NCBI RefSeq assembly: GCF_001742185.1
Contig: NZ_CP015750.1
Span: 1,674,001-1,738,000 of the forward strand
DNA length: 64,000 bases
DNA from: Pectobacterium wasabiae CFBP 3304
GTDB taxonomy: Bacteria; Pseudomonadota; Gammaproteobacteria; Enterobacterales; Enterobacteriaceae
Direction of reading: 5' to 3'
Below are positions 8,836 to 17,125 of this stretch, piece after piece. The notes under the pieces are model-generated. The model ran no database searches. It was given only the letters and a program-made list of their open reading frames with translations, and was not told the DNA's origin. Each line of letters opens with the position of its first letter. The first letter of the stretch is position 1. A program made the position numbers and the translations under genes.

Positions 8836-9191
8836 TTAATATTCCCTTTATTTTTACTCAACAGGAAGTCCATGAAAGGTGCTGATTCAGGGAATTTCGC
8901 TTTTTCAGTTTCAAACTGTTGGCGAGCTTCACTATCACGACCAGTATTGGCGTACAGCAACCCAAGTTGAGCATAGAGTCCCGGTGGGACAGGTTTGTTT
9001 GCGGCTTTCGCTTTCTCGATTGATTCATTCAGAGCAAGAATTTGTTGCTCTGGCCCAACCTTGTCTTGTTGATAATAATCATAAATCGCAGGCTGATAGT
9101 TGTCCCAACTGTAAATCGTTTTCGGCGCGGACGCACAGCCAGCCAGTACAGTCGCTGCCAGCAGCAGGAGAATTTTCTTATGAGATAACAT
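8832..9191 (-). CDS. DUF4810-family small lipoprotein
   Basis: The 119-residue protein has a signal ending in lipobox VLAGC (Cys18). The mature start (YSWDNYQPAIYDYYQ) and a TPR-like stretch (LYAQLGLLYANTGRDSEARQ, about 80-100) identify DUF4810. Members occur between a CsgG-family gene and a DUF799 gene in many proteobacteria, as here. It begins 18 bp after the csgG-like stop and overlaps the DUF799 start by 4 bp. Function is unknown; an adaptor or stabiliser role for its two partners is inference. Confidence 0.85.
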   Translation of the reverse strand: MLSHKKILLLLAATVLAGCASAPKTIYSWDNYQPAIYDYYQQDKVGPEQQILALNESIEKAKAANKPVPPGLYAQLGLLYANTGRDSEARQQFETEKAKFPESAPFMDFLLSKNKGNIK

Positions 9192-9209
9192 AGTTATATT
9201 CCTATTCCA

Positions 9210-9881
9210 TTAGTTCGCTGGGCGCCAGGCACCGCTTTCAATTCCTGCAACCAGATTATTGACGGCTTCACGAATAGCCAAATCCAGAACTTTACCATTC
9301 AGCGTCGAATCATAGCTGGCTGTGCCACCAAACCCGATAATTTCACGGTTGGACAACGTGTATTCGCCCGCACCCTGTACGGAATACACCACTTCAGACG
9401 TTTGTACGTTCACCACATTCAACGTGGTTTTTGCGTAAGCAACCTGTGTTTTACCGCGACCAAGGATGCCCCACAACTGATGGTCACCCACTTCTTTGCG
9501 GCCAAACTCGGTCACATCGCCGGTAATCACATAGCTTGCGCCTTTCAGCGTCTGCGTTTGCCCTTTAATACCCGCTTCCGCTTTCAGCTCTTCCATATTG
9601 GTGCGATCCAGCACATTAAAGCGGCCGCTCTGTTGAAGATGGCTAACAAGAATGGTCTTGGATTGATTACCTAAACGGTCAACGCCATCAGAAAAAATAC
9701 CATTCATGTAGTTAGAGCGGTTTTCAAATTTTCCGATGGAAATCGGACTGCGAACACCCTGATAAGGCGTACTGTGAGAAGTGACTTTTTGGGCTTCTAC
9801 GGTACGGGAAGACTCTGTAGCACATCCGCTCAATAGCGCGGCTGACATGAATACAGAACATAGAACGACTTTTTTATTCAT
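9210..9881 (-). CDS. CsgG/HfaB-family lipoprotein
   Basis: The 223-residue form starts at ATG 9881, giving a lipoprotein signal with LLSGC (Cys20). An in-frame start seven codons upstream is possible but would spoil the signal. The CsgG-type domain shows SPISIGKFENRSNY, VLDRTNMEELKAE, GASYVITGDVTEF and AYAKTTLNVVNVQTSEVVYS. True CsgG is a nonameric curli export channel of about 277 residues. This protein is shorter, has a diverged membrane-hairpin region and has no csg genes nearby, so it is not curli CsgG. It leads the operon with DUF4810 and DUF799 genes. A 16-bp tandem repeat lies 76-116 bp before its start. Confidence 0.85.
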   Translation of the reverse strand: MNKKVVLCSVFMSAALLSGCATESSRTVEAQKVTSHSTPYQGVRSPISIGKFENRSNYMNGIFSDGVDRLGNQSKTILVSHLQQSGRFNVLDRTNMEELKAEAGIKGQTQTLKGASYVITGDVTEFGRKEVGDHQLWGILGRGKTQVAYAKTTLNVVNVQTSEVVYSVQGAGEYTLSNREIIGFGGTASYDSTLNGKVLDLAIREAVNNLVAGIESGAWRPAN

Positions 9882-10323
9882 AACACTATCCCTTAGTGAC
9901 AATCCATTAACCTGAGCAAAGCCCTGTTATTGATTCATAATGAAAATGCCATAAAAACATTATTTAGCTTCAACATTATTTAGATTCAACATTGTTTTGC
10001 TGCATTTAAATGATGTCCGACATTATGAGGGGCGCAAATAAAAGTAACGAGTTATTTCACGCGAGAATTAACAAAAGTAATGAAAATCAGAATTTTTACC
10101 TGAGACAAATCACGATAAACCGGATAAAAAACAAGGTTATATACAACCATGTTATTACTTACCAGTAACATTACAACTTACTGAAACGATTCAATAATTT
10201 TATTAATAACCTGGGTAAGATTTAACATTAACCGACTTTTTACCTGCTCTATATCAAGGTCAGAGCGTTATCCAGCTATTAGGATAAAGGCCACGATCGA
10301 GGGATCAAGGGTGGGAAAAGGTA
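9882..10323. other. Intergenic region between divergent csgG-like and aegA genes
   Basis: This is 442 bp of AT-rich DNA. It holds the tandem repeat at 9957-9997 and the promoters of both units. The aegA start has a GGGAAAAGGT ribosome site. No clear -24/-12, CRP or FNR consensus site was found by eye. Confidence 0.7.
9957..9997. repeat. 16-bp tandem direct repeat upstream of the csgG-like gene
   Basis: Two head-to-tail copies of ACATTATTTAG(C/A)TTCA lie at 9957-9972 and 9973-9988. They differ at one base. A partial third copy (ACATTGTTT) follows. The position, 76-116 bp upstream of the csgG-like start, suits a cooperative regulator site, but an AT-rich slippage duplication is equally possible. 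Confidence 0.7.
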
Positions 10324-12348
10324 ATGAACCGATTTGTTATTGCCAGTACTCAAGACTGTATGGGATGCCATGCATGTGAAATCGCCTGTGTGATTTCACA
10401 CAATGACGAGCGCTATCCAGAGAGTACCGCGGTATTTCAGCCCAGAATCAAGGCATTCAATACGCCAAAGCTTCGGGCTGCCGTGACATGCCGCCACTGT
10501 GAAGATGCCCCCTGTGCAAGCGTATGCCCAACACAGGCCTTGATCAGAAAAGACAATAGCATTCAGCTCGTTCAGGAAAAGTGCATCGGCTGCAAAAGCT
10601 GTGTACTGGCTTGCCCGTTCGGCGCAATGTCGATGGTGACAAACCCTATGAACAGCAGCACCATCGCGCATAAATGCGATCTCTGCGCCGACCGCCCAGA
10701 AGGACAAGCGTGTGTGGAAGCCTGCCCAACGCAGGCATTGCAGTTAGTCAGTGAACAAACGTTAGCAGCCCGTCGCCAAGAGAAACAGCAGGTGATGGCA
10801 CAACGTTCCGCCGCACATTGGCAGCGTGAAACGCCCGTGGTGAAAGCACTGACGCTCAACCCACTCAGTAAAAGGAAAAACTGGCCGCGCCGGGATGCAG
10901 AGAAAAAACCGCTGACGCAGAGAACCTCCACGTTTGATGAAATCTATCATGGCTTCTCTGTGCAGCAGACAGAAGATCAGGCTGATCGCTGCCTTTCCTG
11001 TGGCAAACGCGCGATCTGCGAGTGGACCTGTCCGCTGCATAATAATATTCCCGAATTGCTGAGCCTGGCAAAGCAAGGTCGCATTCTTGAAGCAGTCGAG
11101 CTCTCGCATCAAACCAGCAGCCTGCCGGAAATCTGTGGTCGGGTATGCCCGCAGGACCGGTTATGCGAAGGGGCTTGTACGCTGGGCAAAGAATATGGCG
11201 CGATCACCATCGGCAACGTTGAGCGCTACATTACCGACACCGCGATGGAAATGGGCTGGTCTCCCGATATGACACATGTCGTTCCCAGCGGAAAGCGTGC
11301 TGCGATCGTCGGAGCTGGCCCGGCTGGGCTAGCCTGTGCCGATGTGTTGGCACGTAATGGCGTGCAGGCCGTCGTGTTCGATCGTCACCCGGAAATTGGT
11401 GGCCTGCTCACGTTCGGGATCCCGTCATTCAAACTGGACAAAGACGTCCTGATCCATCGTCGTGAAGTGTTCAGCTCTATGGGAATCGACTTCCAGTTGA
11501 ATACCGAAGTGGGGAAAGACATTTCTCTGGCTCAACTTCTGGACGACTATGACACCGTGTTCCTCGGCGTGGGCACCTACCGCTCCATGAAAGCCAACAT
11601 TGATAATGAAGATGCTCCCGGCGTTTTTGATGCGCTCCCCTTCTTGATCGCCAATACCAAGCACGTTATGGGGCTACCTGAATTAGACGATGAGCCCTAT
11701 ATCTCGATGGCCGGCAAACGCGTCGTGGTGCTCGGCGGTGGGGACACTGCGATGGACTGCCTACGCACGTCCGTTCGGCAAGGTGCGATATCCGTAACCT
11801 GCGCCTATCGCCGTGATGAAGCCAATATGCCCGGCTCGAAAAAAGAGGTTAAAAACTCCCGCGAAGAAGGCGTGGAGTTCATGTTTAACGTTCAGCCACA
11901 GAAAATCTGCCTCAATGAACACGGCGAGGTATGCGGTATTAGTCTGGTTCGAACCGAACTGGGCGAGCCTGATGCCAGCGGCCGTCGTCGTCCGCGCCCG
12001 ATTCCTGGTTCGGAATTCGTTCAGCCGGCAGAAGCCGTGATAACCGCATTTGGTTTTCAGTCACACAGTATGCCGTGGCTGGAAGAGGCTGACGTCGGTC
12101 TGGATAATTGGGGATACATCACCGCCCCGCTCGATAGTCAGATACCTTGCCAGACCAATCATCCGCGTATTTTCGCGGGTGGTGATGCCGTGCGCGGCGC
12201 CGATCTGGTGGTTACCGCCATTGCTGATGGGCGAAAAGCTGCATTGGGGATGATTGCGACGATGGGGCTGACCGCCGTCACGGGTGCTCTTCCCGCACAC
12301 CCGCAACACCACGAAATAAACACAGTCCGCGAGGAGGTCCGCTCATGA
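10324..12348 (+). CDS. aegA: AegA, Fe-S/FAD oxidoreductase (glutamate synthase small-chain-like)
   Basis: The 674-residue protein matches AegA of E. coli (about 659) along its length. The N-terminal ferredoxin part (1-165) has four cysteine clusters (CMGCHACEIAC, CRHCEDAPCASVC, CIGCKSCVLAC, CDLC). A GltD-like region follows with CLSCGKRAICEWTC, an FAD site (AIVGAGPAGLACA, near 325) and an NAD(P)H site (VVVLGGGDTAMDC, near 470). The closing FAD motif is IFAGGDAVRGADLV. In E. coli AegA takes part in formate-dependent urate breakdown; that role here is by homology. It overlaps the next ferredoxin gene by ATGA, so the two are translationally coupled. Confidence 0.9.
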   Translation: MNRFVIASTQDCMGCHACEIACVISHNDERYPESTAVFQPRIKAFNTPKLRAAVTCRHCEDAPCASVCPTQALIRKDNSIQLVQEKCIGCKSCVLACPFGAMSMVTNPMNSSTIAHKCDLCADRPEGQACVEACPTQALQLVSEQTLAARRQEKQQVMAQRSAAHWQRETPVVKALTLNPLSKRKNWPRRDAEKKPLTQRTSTFDEIYHGFSVQQTEDQADRCLSCGKRAICEWTCPLHNNIPELLSLAKQGRILEAVELSHQTSSLPEICGRVCPQDRLCEGACTLGKEYGAITIGNVERYITDTAMEMGWSPDMTHVVPSGKRAAIVGAGPAGLACADVLARNGVQAVVFDRHPEIGGLLTFGIPSFKLDKDVLIHRREVFSSMGIDFQLNTEVGKDISLAQLLDDYDTVFLGVGTYRSMKANIDNEDAPGVFDALPFLIANTKHVMGLPELDDEPYISMAGKRVVVLGGGDTAMDCLRTSVRQGAISVTCAYRRDEANMPGSKKEVKNSREEGVEFMFNVQPQKICLNEHGEVCGISLVRTELGEPDASGRRRPRPIPGSEFVQPAEAVITAFGFQSHSMPWLEEADVGLDNWGYITAPLDSQIPCQTNHPRIFAGGDAVRGADLVVTAIADGRKAALGMIATMGLTAVTGALPAHPQHHEINTVREEVRS

Positions 12349-12854
12349 ATCAATTTGTTATCGCCGAAGCAGAAAAATGTATCGGTTGTCGGACTTGTGA
12401 GATCGCCTGCGCAGTCGCGCATAGCGGTGGTCAAAGTGCACAACTGCGGCCGTCTCACTTCTTTCCCCGTCTGAAAGTGATTAAAAGTGCCAGCGTCAGC
12501 GTACCTGTTCTGTGCCGCCAGTGTGAGAACGCCCCCTGTGCCAGCGTGTGCCCAAATGACGCGCTAGTGCGCGATCGGGATAGCATTCAGGTTATTCAGT
12601 CCCGCTGCATCGGCTGCAAAAGCTGTGTCGTCGCCTGTCCCTTCGGTGCCATCAATGTGGTAACGAAAGCCTCAAATGACGAGAGTACGCAAAGTGAAGT
12701 CCACAAATGCGACTTATGCGTCGATGTAGCCCCGAGCCCTTCCTGCGTCAGCGTGTGCCCGACGTCAGCGCTTCGGTTAGTGACTGCAGATGAGTTGCGC
12801 AAGCAGACGTTGGAAAAACAGCAGCGTTCCGCATTGGGGTGGCCGAACCATTAA
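12345..12854 (+). CDS. HydN-like 4Fe-4S electron-transfer protein
   Basis: The 169-residue protein has four cysteine clusters for four [4Fe-4S] centres: CIGCRTCEIAC (12-22), CRQCENAPCASVC, CIGCKSCVVAC and CDLCVDVAPSPSCVSVC. Length and pattern match HydN/YgfS-type ferredoxins, and the N-terminal half of AegA is its clear paralogue. Its start overlaps the aegA stop, so it probably passes electrons to or from AegA in the cytoplasm. HydN of E. coli sits with fdhF, but no formate dehydrogenase or hydrogenase gene lies in this window. Which E. coli paralogue (HydN, YsaA, YgfS) it corresponds to cannot be settled by eye. Confidence 0.85.
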   Translation: MNQFVIAEAEKCIGCRTCEIACAVAHSGGQSAQLRPSHFFPRLKVIKSASVSVPVLCRQCENAPCASVCPNDALVRDRDSIQVIQSRCIGCKSCVVACPFGAINVVTKASNDESTQSEVHKCDLCVDVAPSPSCVSVCPTSALRLVTADELRKQTLEKQQRSALGWPNH

Positions 12855-13041
12855 ACAAACGGGGATATGACGGGCAGGGAAGGAACGCCACAAAACACTG
12901 ATGCAGAAAATTCGTGGGGCCTAATTAATAATTATCGCCGATTTATCCATCGATTTTTCTTTGGTTCACATATTAGTCTGATAATATGCATTGGTAGTAC
13001 CTGATAGGTTCCCATCTTTTATCACGATCACGGAGTGAACA

Positions 13042-13773
13042 ATGACCTGCCATTTTGTCAGGTGGACAAGCACGGAAGCGCTTCCTGACTTACAAAGACT
13101 GCCTGATAGGCTCATTTCATCGACACAAGGTTTTTCAACCAAACGCCGCGAGCGTTATCTGAAAAGTCGAGCGCTGTTGGCTGAGATGATGTTCTATTTT
13201 TTCGGTTATCCGCTGTTGCCCACGCTGCTGGTGTCCCCTGAAGGACGCCCTTATTTTGCCGATCCTAATCTGCCCAATTTCAGCATCGGCTATGCAGGAA
13301 ATACGATTGCTATCCTCCTGAGCGAAGAGGGAAGCGTCGGTATGGATATCGAAATCGTTCATGTCAGGCCAACGAACCAGACCGTTCCACAGACGCAGGC
13401 TGAACAGGCGTGGATTGACGCTCAGCGCGACCCCCTGGAAGCGGCAACACAATTATGCACCATCCGCCAGTCGCTGGTAAAAATGCCTGGCGCAAACAGC
13501 CATCTTCCCCATAACCTCAAACTTCACCCCGCTTCCGGCAGGCTACGTTCAACCTACACGCCAGCCGTAGAAGTGATGAGCGATGTTGATGATTATCTTG
13601 CATGGGCCTGCGCCCATATCCCCACGCTTAACCGACTCGTCATGTGGAAATACACATCGGCATCGGGCATGAGAAAGTCGGGGGAAATCCTACAGCAGCA
13701 GCGCCAGTCTGTACGCTATATGAAATTAACCAGCCATACGATAGAAAAAGTCACCTCTACCGCATCACAGTAA
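13042..13773 (+). CDS. yieE: YieE, 4'-phosphopantetheinyl transferase superfamily protein with altered active site
   Basis: The 243-residue protein has the PPTase core: RERYLKSRALLAEM (about 35-48), FSIGYAGNTIAI and GMDIE (100-104) with the Mg-binding Asp102 and Glu104. The second signature, normally (W/F)xxKExxxK, reads CTIRQSLVK (139-147). Arg142 replaces the lysine and Gln143 replaces the metal-binding glutamate. My recollection is that E. coli YieE is altered at the same place, so this looks like a subfamily trait rather than a new mutation. yieE is next to adeP (yieG) in E. coli as well. The aryl polyene acyl carriers in this window need a PPTase, but whether this one can serve them is doubtful. 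Confidence 0.8.
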   Translation: MTCHFVRWTSTEALPDLQRLPDRLISSTQGFSTKRRERYLKSRALLAEMMFYFFGYPLLPTLLVSPEGRPYFADPNLPNFSIGYAGNTIAILLSEEGSVGMDIEIVHVRPTNQTVPQTQAEQAWIDAQRDPLEAATQLCTIRQSLVKMPGANSHLPHNLKLHPASGRLRSTYTPAVEVMSDVDDYLAWACAHIPTLNRLVMWKYTSASGMRKSGEILQQQRQSVRYMKLTSHTIEKVTSTASQ

Positions 13774-13796
13774 CCAACCGCGTTACCGCAGACTGA

Positions 13797-13819
13797 GGCT
13801 CCGGGGAAAACCCGGAGCC
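13797..13819. terminator. Terminator-like hairpin between convergent yieE and adeP
   Basis: GGCTCCGGG and CCCGGAGCC form a perfect 9-bp GC stem with a 5-nt loop between the two stop codons. There is no clear T-run on either strand, so efficiency is uncertain. Confidence 0.6.
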
Positions 13820-13828
13820 ACGAACGGA

Positions 13829-15166
13829 TTAATGCGCGTCGATAAACACGATTTTCAACAGGAACAACAGCGCAACCACCACCACACAAGGGCTGATTTC
13901 ACGCCAGCGGCCTGTCGCCAGCTTCATCACACAGTAAGAAATGAAGCCCAGCGCGATCCCTTCGGTAATCGAGAAGCTGAACGGCATCATCACCGCAGTA
14001 ATAAAAGCCGGAACAGCTTCGGTCAGATCGTCCCACTTCACGCGTGCCAGGCTGGACGTCATCAATACACCCACGTAAATCAGTGCGCCAGCCGCCGCAT
14101 AGGCAGGCACCATACCCGCCAGCGGTGACAGGAAGATCACCAGCAGGAACAACAGACCCACGACGACAGCAGTCAGGCCGGTACGCCCCCCCACGGATAC
14201 ACCCGAAGAGCTTTCAACATACGCCGTGACGGATGATGTCCCGATAAACGATCCAGCCACAGAACTGATGCTATCGACATACAGCGCCTGCTTCATACGC
14301 GGGAATTTACCGCGAGCATCCACCAGACCCGCTTTGTCCGTCACACCGATTAGCGTGCCGGAGGAGTCAAACAGGTTCACCAGCATGAAGGAGAAAATAA
14401 TGCCGGACATCCCGAGGTTCAGCGCGCCCGCCAGATCAACCTGACCCACCACGGACGTTACGCTTGGCGGCATTGAGAACACGCCAGAAAAGGTCACATC
14501 GCCCAGCAGCAGGCCGATTGAGGTGGTTACAACGATGGAAATCAGCACCGCAGCATGAATATTACGTGAAGCCAACGCCACAATGATGAAAAAGCCCAAA
14601 GCCCCCAACAGCACGCTGTGCGACGTCAGGTCACCAATCGTCACCAGCGTTGCAGGGCTGGGAACGATAATGCCAGCATTTTTCAGGCCCATCATCGCGA
14701 TGAACAGCCCAATACCGCTGGCGATCCCCAGACGTAGGCTAAGCGGGATATTGGCGATCATCCAGTAACGAATCTGAAAGAGCGTCAGCAACAGGAAACC
14801 GATTGCGCCCCAGAAAATAGCCCCCATCGCCACCTGCCATGGCAGCCCCATCGCCCCTACGACGACAAAAGCGAAAAATGCATTCAGCCCCATAGCCGGA
14901 GCCAGCGCGACAGGCAGGTTAGCCAGCAGTCCCATTAAAATACTGCCGAATGCCGCAATCAAACAGGTGGTCACAAAGACCGCTTTGGTGTCCATCCCCG
15001 CGGCACCCAGAATCTGCGGGTTAACAAAAACGATATAGACCATCGTCAAAAACGTCGTGAAACCAGCAATCGTTTCCGTTCGTGCTGTCGTGCCGTGTTG
15101 TTTAAGTTTAAACACGCGCTCCAGCAGGCCCTGCTCGGTAGCAGAACCGGGTTGTGATTTATTCAT
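13829..15166 (-). CDS. adeP: AdeP, adenine:H+ permease (NCS2/AzgA family)
   Basis: The 445-residue protein aligns with E. coli AdeP (PurP/YieG) from KLKQHGTT to the carboxyl end. It has about 12-14 membrane segments. Family motifs include NLPVALAPAMGLNAFFAF, the NLFDSSGTLIGVTDKAG stretch and TSSVTAYVESSSGVSVGGRTG. It should import adenine across the inner membrane by proton symport. The E. coli neighbour yieH lies 379 bp upstream in the opposite direction, and yieE is convergent. I looked for a PurR box upstream and found no convincing match. Confidence 0.92.
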   Translation of the reverse strand: MNKSQPGSATEQGLLERVFKLKQHGTTARTETIAGFTTFLTMVYIVFVNPQILGAAGMDTKAVFVTTCLIAAFGSILMGLLANLPVALAPAMGLNAFFAFVVVGAMGLPWQVAMGAIFWGAIGFLLLTLFQIRYWMIANIPLSLRLGIASGIGLFIAMMGLKNAGIIVPSPATLVTIGDLTSHSVLLGALGFFIIVALASRNIHAAVLISIVVTTSIGLLLGDVTFSGVFSMPPSVTSVVGQVDLAGALNLGMSGIIFSFMLVNLFDSSGTLIGVTDKAGLVDARGKFPRMKQALYVDSISSVAGSFIGTSSVTAYVESSSGVSVGGRTGLTAVVVGLLFLLVIFLSPLAGMVPAYAAAGALIYVGVLMTSSLARVKWDDLTEAVPAFITAVMMPFSFSITEGIALGFISYCVMKLATGRWREISPCVVVVALLFLLKIVFIDAH

Positions 15167-15545
15167 TAGTACTAATCCAAAGAAGGGAATAACTGTCGTC
15201 GGGTATCCTATAACAAAATTCTACGTTTTTACGTTGATCCCACGTTTTTTTTCATCGAATAAGAAGAACCTATTAACCACATGGCTATTGTGCCGAACGC
15301 CCTCGATTAACGCCCCTTAATTTTCTGCAAGATTGCCGTGAAAATGGCTTTATAGGTCGCAATATCGGGTCAATTGGGTAAAGTAAGAGTCATAGGCTTA
15401 ATGCTGATCACTTAAGTCCATTTTTAGGAGAAACACAGGGATGAGGTTCCCGCAGGGAGCCTCGCCACGTGGTCGCTCCGTGTATCTCGGTTCTTACATG
15501 GTCGGCATTAGGGTATTTGCTTTATTTCATCGATAAGGATTAGTC
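15167..15545. other. Intergenic region between divergent adeP and yieH
   Basis: This 379-bp region holds the promoters of both genes and one copy of the 62-bp dispersed repeat (15427-15488). The yieH start has an AAGGA ribosome site (about 15534-15538). No coding frame or RNA gene is convincing. Confidence 0.7.
15427..15488 (+). repeat. 62-bp dispersed intergenic repeat, copy 1
   Basis: It runs from GGAGAAACACAGGG to CGTGTATCTC. The centre, GAGGTTCCC-GCA-GGGAGCCTC, forms a 9-bp stem with one wobble pair. The reverse complement of 50071-50133 matches it over nearly its full length with a few differences. Both copies lie in non-coding DNA, so it is a short dispersed palindromic element. Confidence 0.8.
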
Positions 15546-16214
15546 ATGCCCCGTATTGAATGCGTCTTCTTCGACTGTGATGGCACGTTGGTTGATAGCG
15601 AAGTGCTGTGTTGTCAGGCTTATGTGAATATCTTCATCCCGTATGGGGTGAACTTATCGCTGGAGGAGGTGATAAAAACCTACAAGGGCGTGAAGCTGTA
15701 CGAGATTATTGCCCGCATCAGCCAGCAGTATGGCTTAACCGTCTCGGTAGAAGACGCGGAGCGTCATTTCCGGCAAGAGGTGAAGCGTCTGTTCGATGAG
15801 TCCCTGCAACCTATCGAGGGCGCACGTGAATTAGTGCAGTCCATCACCGTCCCAATGGCCGTGGTTTCCAACGGTCCGGTCAGTAAGATGCAGCATTCAC
15901 TCGGCCTGACGCACATGCTCGATCTGTTTGGCGACCATCTTTATAGCGGCTACGATCTGAAAAAATGGAAACCCGATCCAGCGGTGCTGTATCACGCCGC
16001 CGAGCAGTTACAGCTTCCAATTGAACACTGCATTCTGGTTGAAGATTCCGCCGCAGGAGCACAGGCGGGCATCGCTGCGGGTATTCCGGTGTTCTATTAC
16101 TGCGCCGACCCGCACAACCAGCCGATTCATCACCCGCTGGTCACCATGTTCGACGACATGCGCGAGCTGCCGCAGATCTGGCGTGAAAAAGGCTGGAATA
16201 TCACCGCACAATAA
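15546..16214 (+). CDS. yieH: YieH, HAD-superfamily 6-phosphogluconate phosphatase
   Basis: The 222-residue protein matches E. coli YieH in length and sequence. HAD motif I is FFDCDGTLVDSE, with the nucleophile Asp10 and general acid Asp12. Motif II is VVSNGP, the motif III lysine lies in KKWKPDP, and motif IV is ILVEDSAAG. A helical cap domain lies between motifs I and II (about 17-85), as in class IA HAD phosphatases. E. coli YieH hydrolyses 6-phosphogluconate and other small phosphoesters in the cytosol; the substrate here is inferred from that. It is probably a single-gene transcript. Confidence 0.92.
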   Translation: MPRIECVFFDCDGTLVDSEVLCCQAYVNIFIPYGVNLSLEEVIKTYKGVKLYEIIARISQQYGLTVSVEDAERHFRQEVKRLFDESLQPIEGARELVQSITVPMAVVSNGPVSKMQHSLGLTHMLDLFGDHLYSGYDLKKWKPDPAVLYHAAEQLQLPIEHCILVEDSAAGAQAGIAAGIPVFYYCADPHNQPIHHPLVTMFDDMRELPQIWREKGWNITAQ

Positions 16215-16268
16215 CCGCATTTCAAACTTATGTCATACCACCATCAAATCTATTTACGGAACGAAAAC

Positions 16269-16371
16269 GGTGGTAATGGAGTAGAAGAGTAAAGCGTTTG
16301 CGCCATGGATGGCGCAAGTCGAGCGTACATGGACGTATTCACAGCGTCTTTACGATCTATCCATTACCACC
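16269..16371. repeat. About 103-bp palindromic intergenic element
   Basis: The 12-bp ends GGTGGTAATGGA (16269-16280) and TCCATTACCACC (16360-16371) are perfect inverted repeats. Further inward GTAAAG and CTTTAC also pair. A second perfect hairpin, TTGCGCCAT-GG-ATGGCGCAA, sits inside at 16298-16317. The whole can fold into a branched stem. It lies between convergent yieH and the ABC permease gene. It may be a member of a miniature repeat family or a bidirectional terminator; no target-site duplication is obvious. Confidence 0.7.
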
Positions 16372-16395
16372 GCACGACGCACGTGATCTGCATCG

Positions 16396-17124
16396 TCAGG
16401 CTGGCTTATTCCGCCACCACAGCAGACGACGCTTCGGCTGTTTTTCCTGCTGGTTAAAACGGGCGTTAACCCGGTTAGCCAGCAACTCCAGAGACAGGCA
16501 AAGCACAAAGTAGACCAACGCGACAAACAGGAAAACTTCCATCGGGTAGACCATACTGCAGTTATTGACCTGCGTAGCAAGAAACGTCAACTCGCCAACC
16601 CCGACAATGTAGGCCAGTGACGTGTCTTTAATCAGGGAGATCCATTGATTAATGAAGGAAGGCACCATCATCCGCAGTGCCTGCGGTAGGACGATCTGCC
16701 ACAGCACCTGCCAGCGACTCAGCCCCAACGATAGCCCAGCCTGCCACTGACCGCGCCCAATCGCGACAATACCGGCTTTCACGCCATGTGCCAGATACGC
16801 CGAAGCGATCAGCGCCAGCGCACAAACCACGGTAGTGATTTCAGGGATATCGACGCCAAAAACGATCGGTAACAGGAAGTACGTCCAGAAAATCAGCATG
16901 ATGACGGGGATCGCCCGGAAGAACCCGAGCACCATCGCCAACAGCGCGCTCCACCCGCCTCGCGACATCGCCAGCGCCACGCCCAAAATCGTGCCTAGCA
17001 CGGCAGATGCTACGCCCGCCAACAGGCTCATCACCAACGTCAGCGCCGCGCCGCCCAGCGGACCATCCGGGAATGAACCCCACATCAAATAGTCGATGTT
17101 ATCGATGATAACGGTAAAATCCAT
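16396..17124 (-). CDS. Polar amino-acid ABC transporter permease (HisM/GltK type)
   Basis: The 242-residue protein has about five membrane helices. The EAA loop of amino-acid importers is present as AGLSLGLSRWQVLWQIVLPQALR (about 150-172), followed by PSFINQWISLIKDTSLAYIVG. It forms the second half of a heterodimeric permease and starts 1 bp after the stop of the first permease gene. The operon runs binding protein, permease, permease, and then ends. No ATPase gene follows, so an ATPase encoded elsewhere must energise it (inference). The substrate is probably a polar or acidic amino acid. Confidence 0.9.
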   Translation of the reverse strand: MDFTVIIDNIDYLMWGSFPDGPLGGAALTLVMSLLAGVASAVLGTILGVALAMSRGGWSALLAMVLGFFRAIPVIMLIFWTYFLLPIVFGVDIPEITTVVCALALIASAYLAHGVKAGIVAIGRGQWQAGLSLGLSRWQVLWQIVLPQALRMMVPSFINQWISLIKDTSLAYIVGVGELTFLATQVNNCSMVYPMEVFLFVALVYFVLCLSLELLANRVNARFNQQEKQPKRRLLWWRNKPA

Positions 17125-17125
17125 C

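Noticed and set aside
10389-10400. TGTGATTTCACA in the start of aegA, looking like a CRP site
   Set aside because: The half-sites are only 2 bp apart instead of 6 and lie within conserved codons.
15167-15260. PurR box upstream of adeP
   Set aside because: ACGTAAAAACGT resembles it only loosely; the central CG and right half do not fit.
16298-16513. Small ORF within and beyond the 103-bp palindrome
   Set aside because: It runs through the palindrome into the antisense of the permease gene and lacks a ribosome site.
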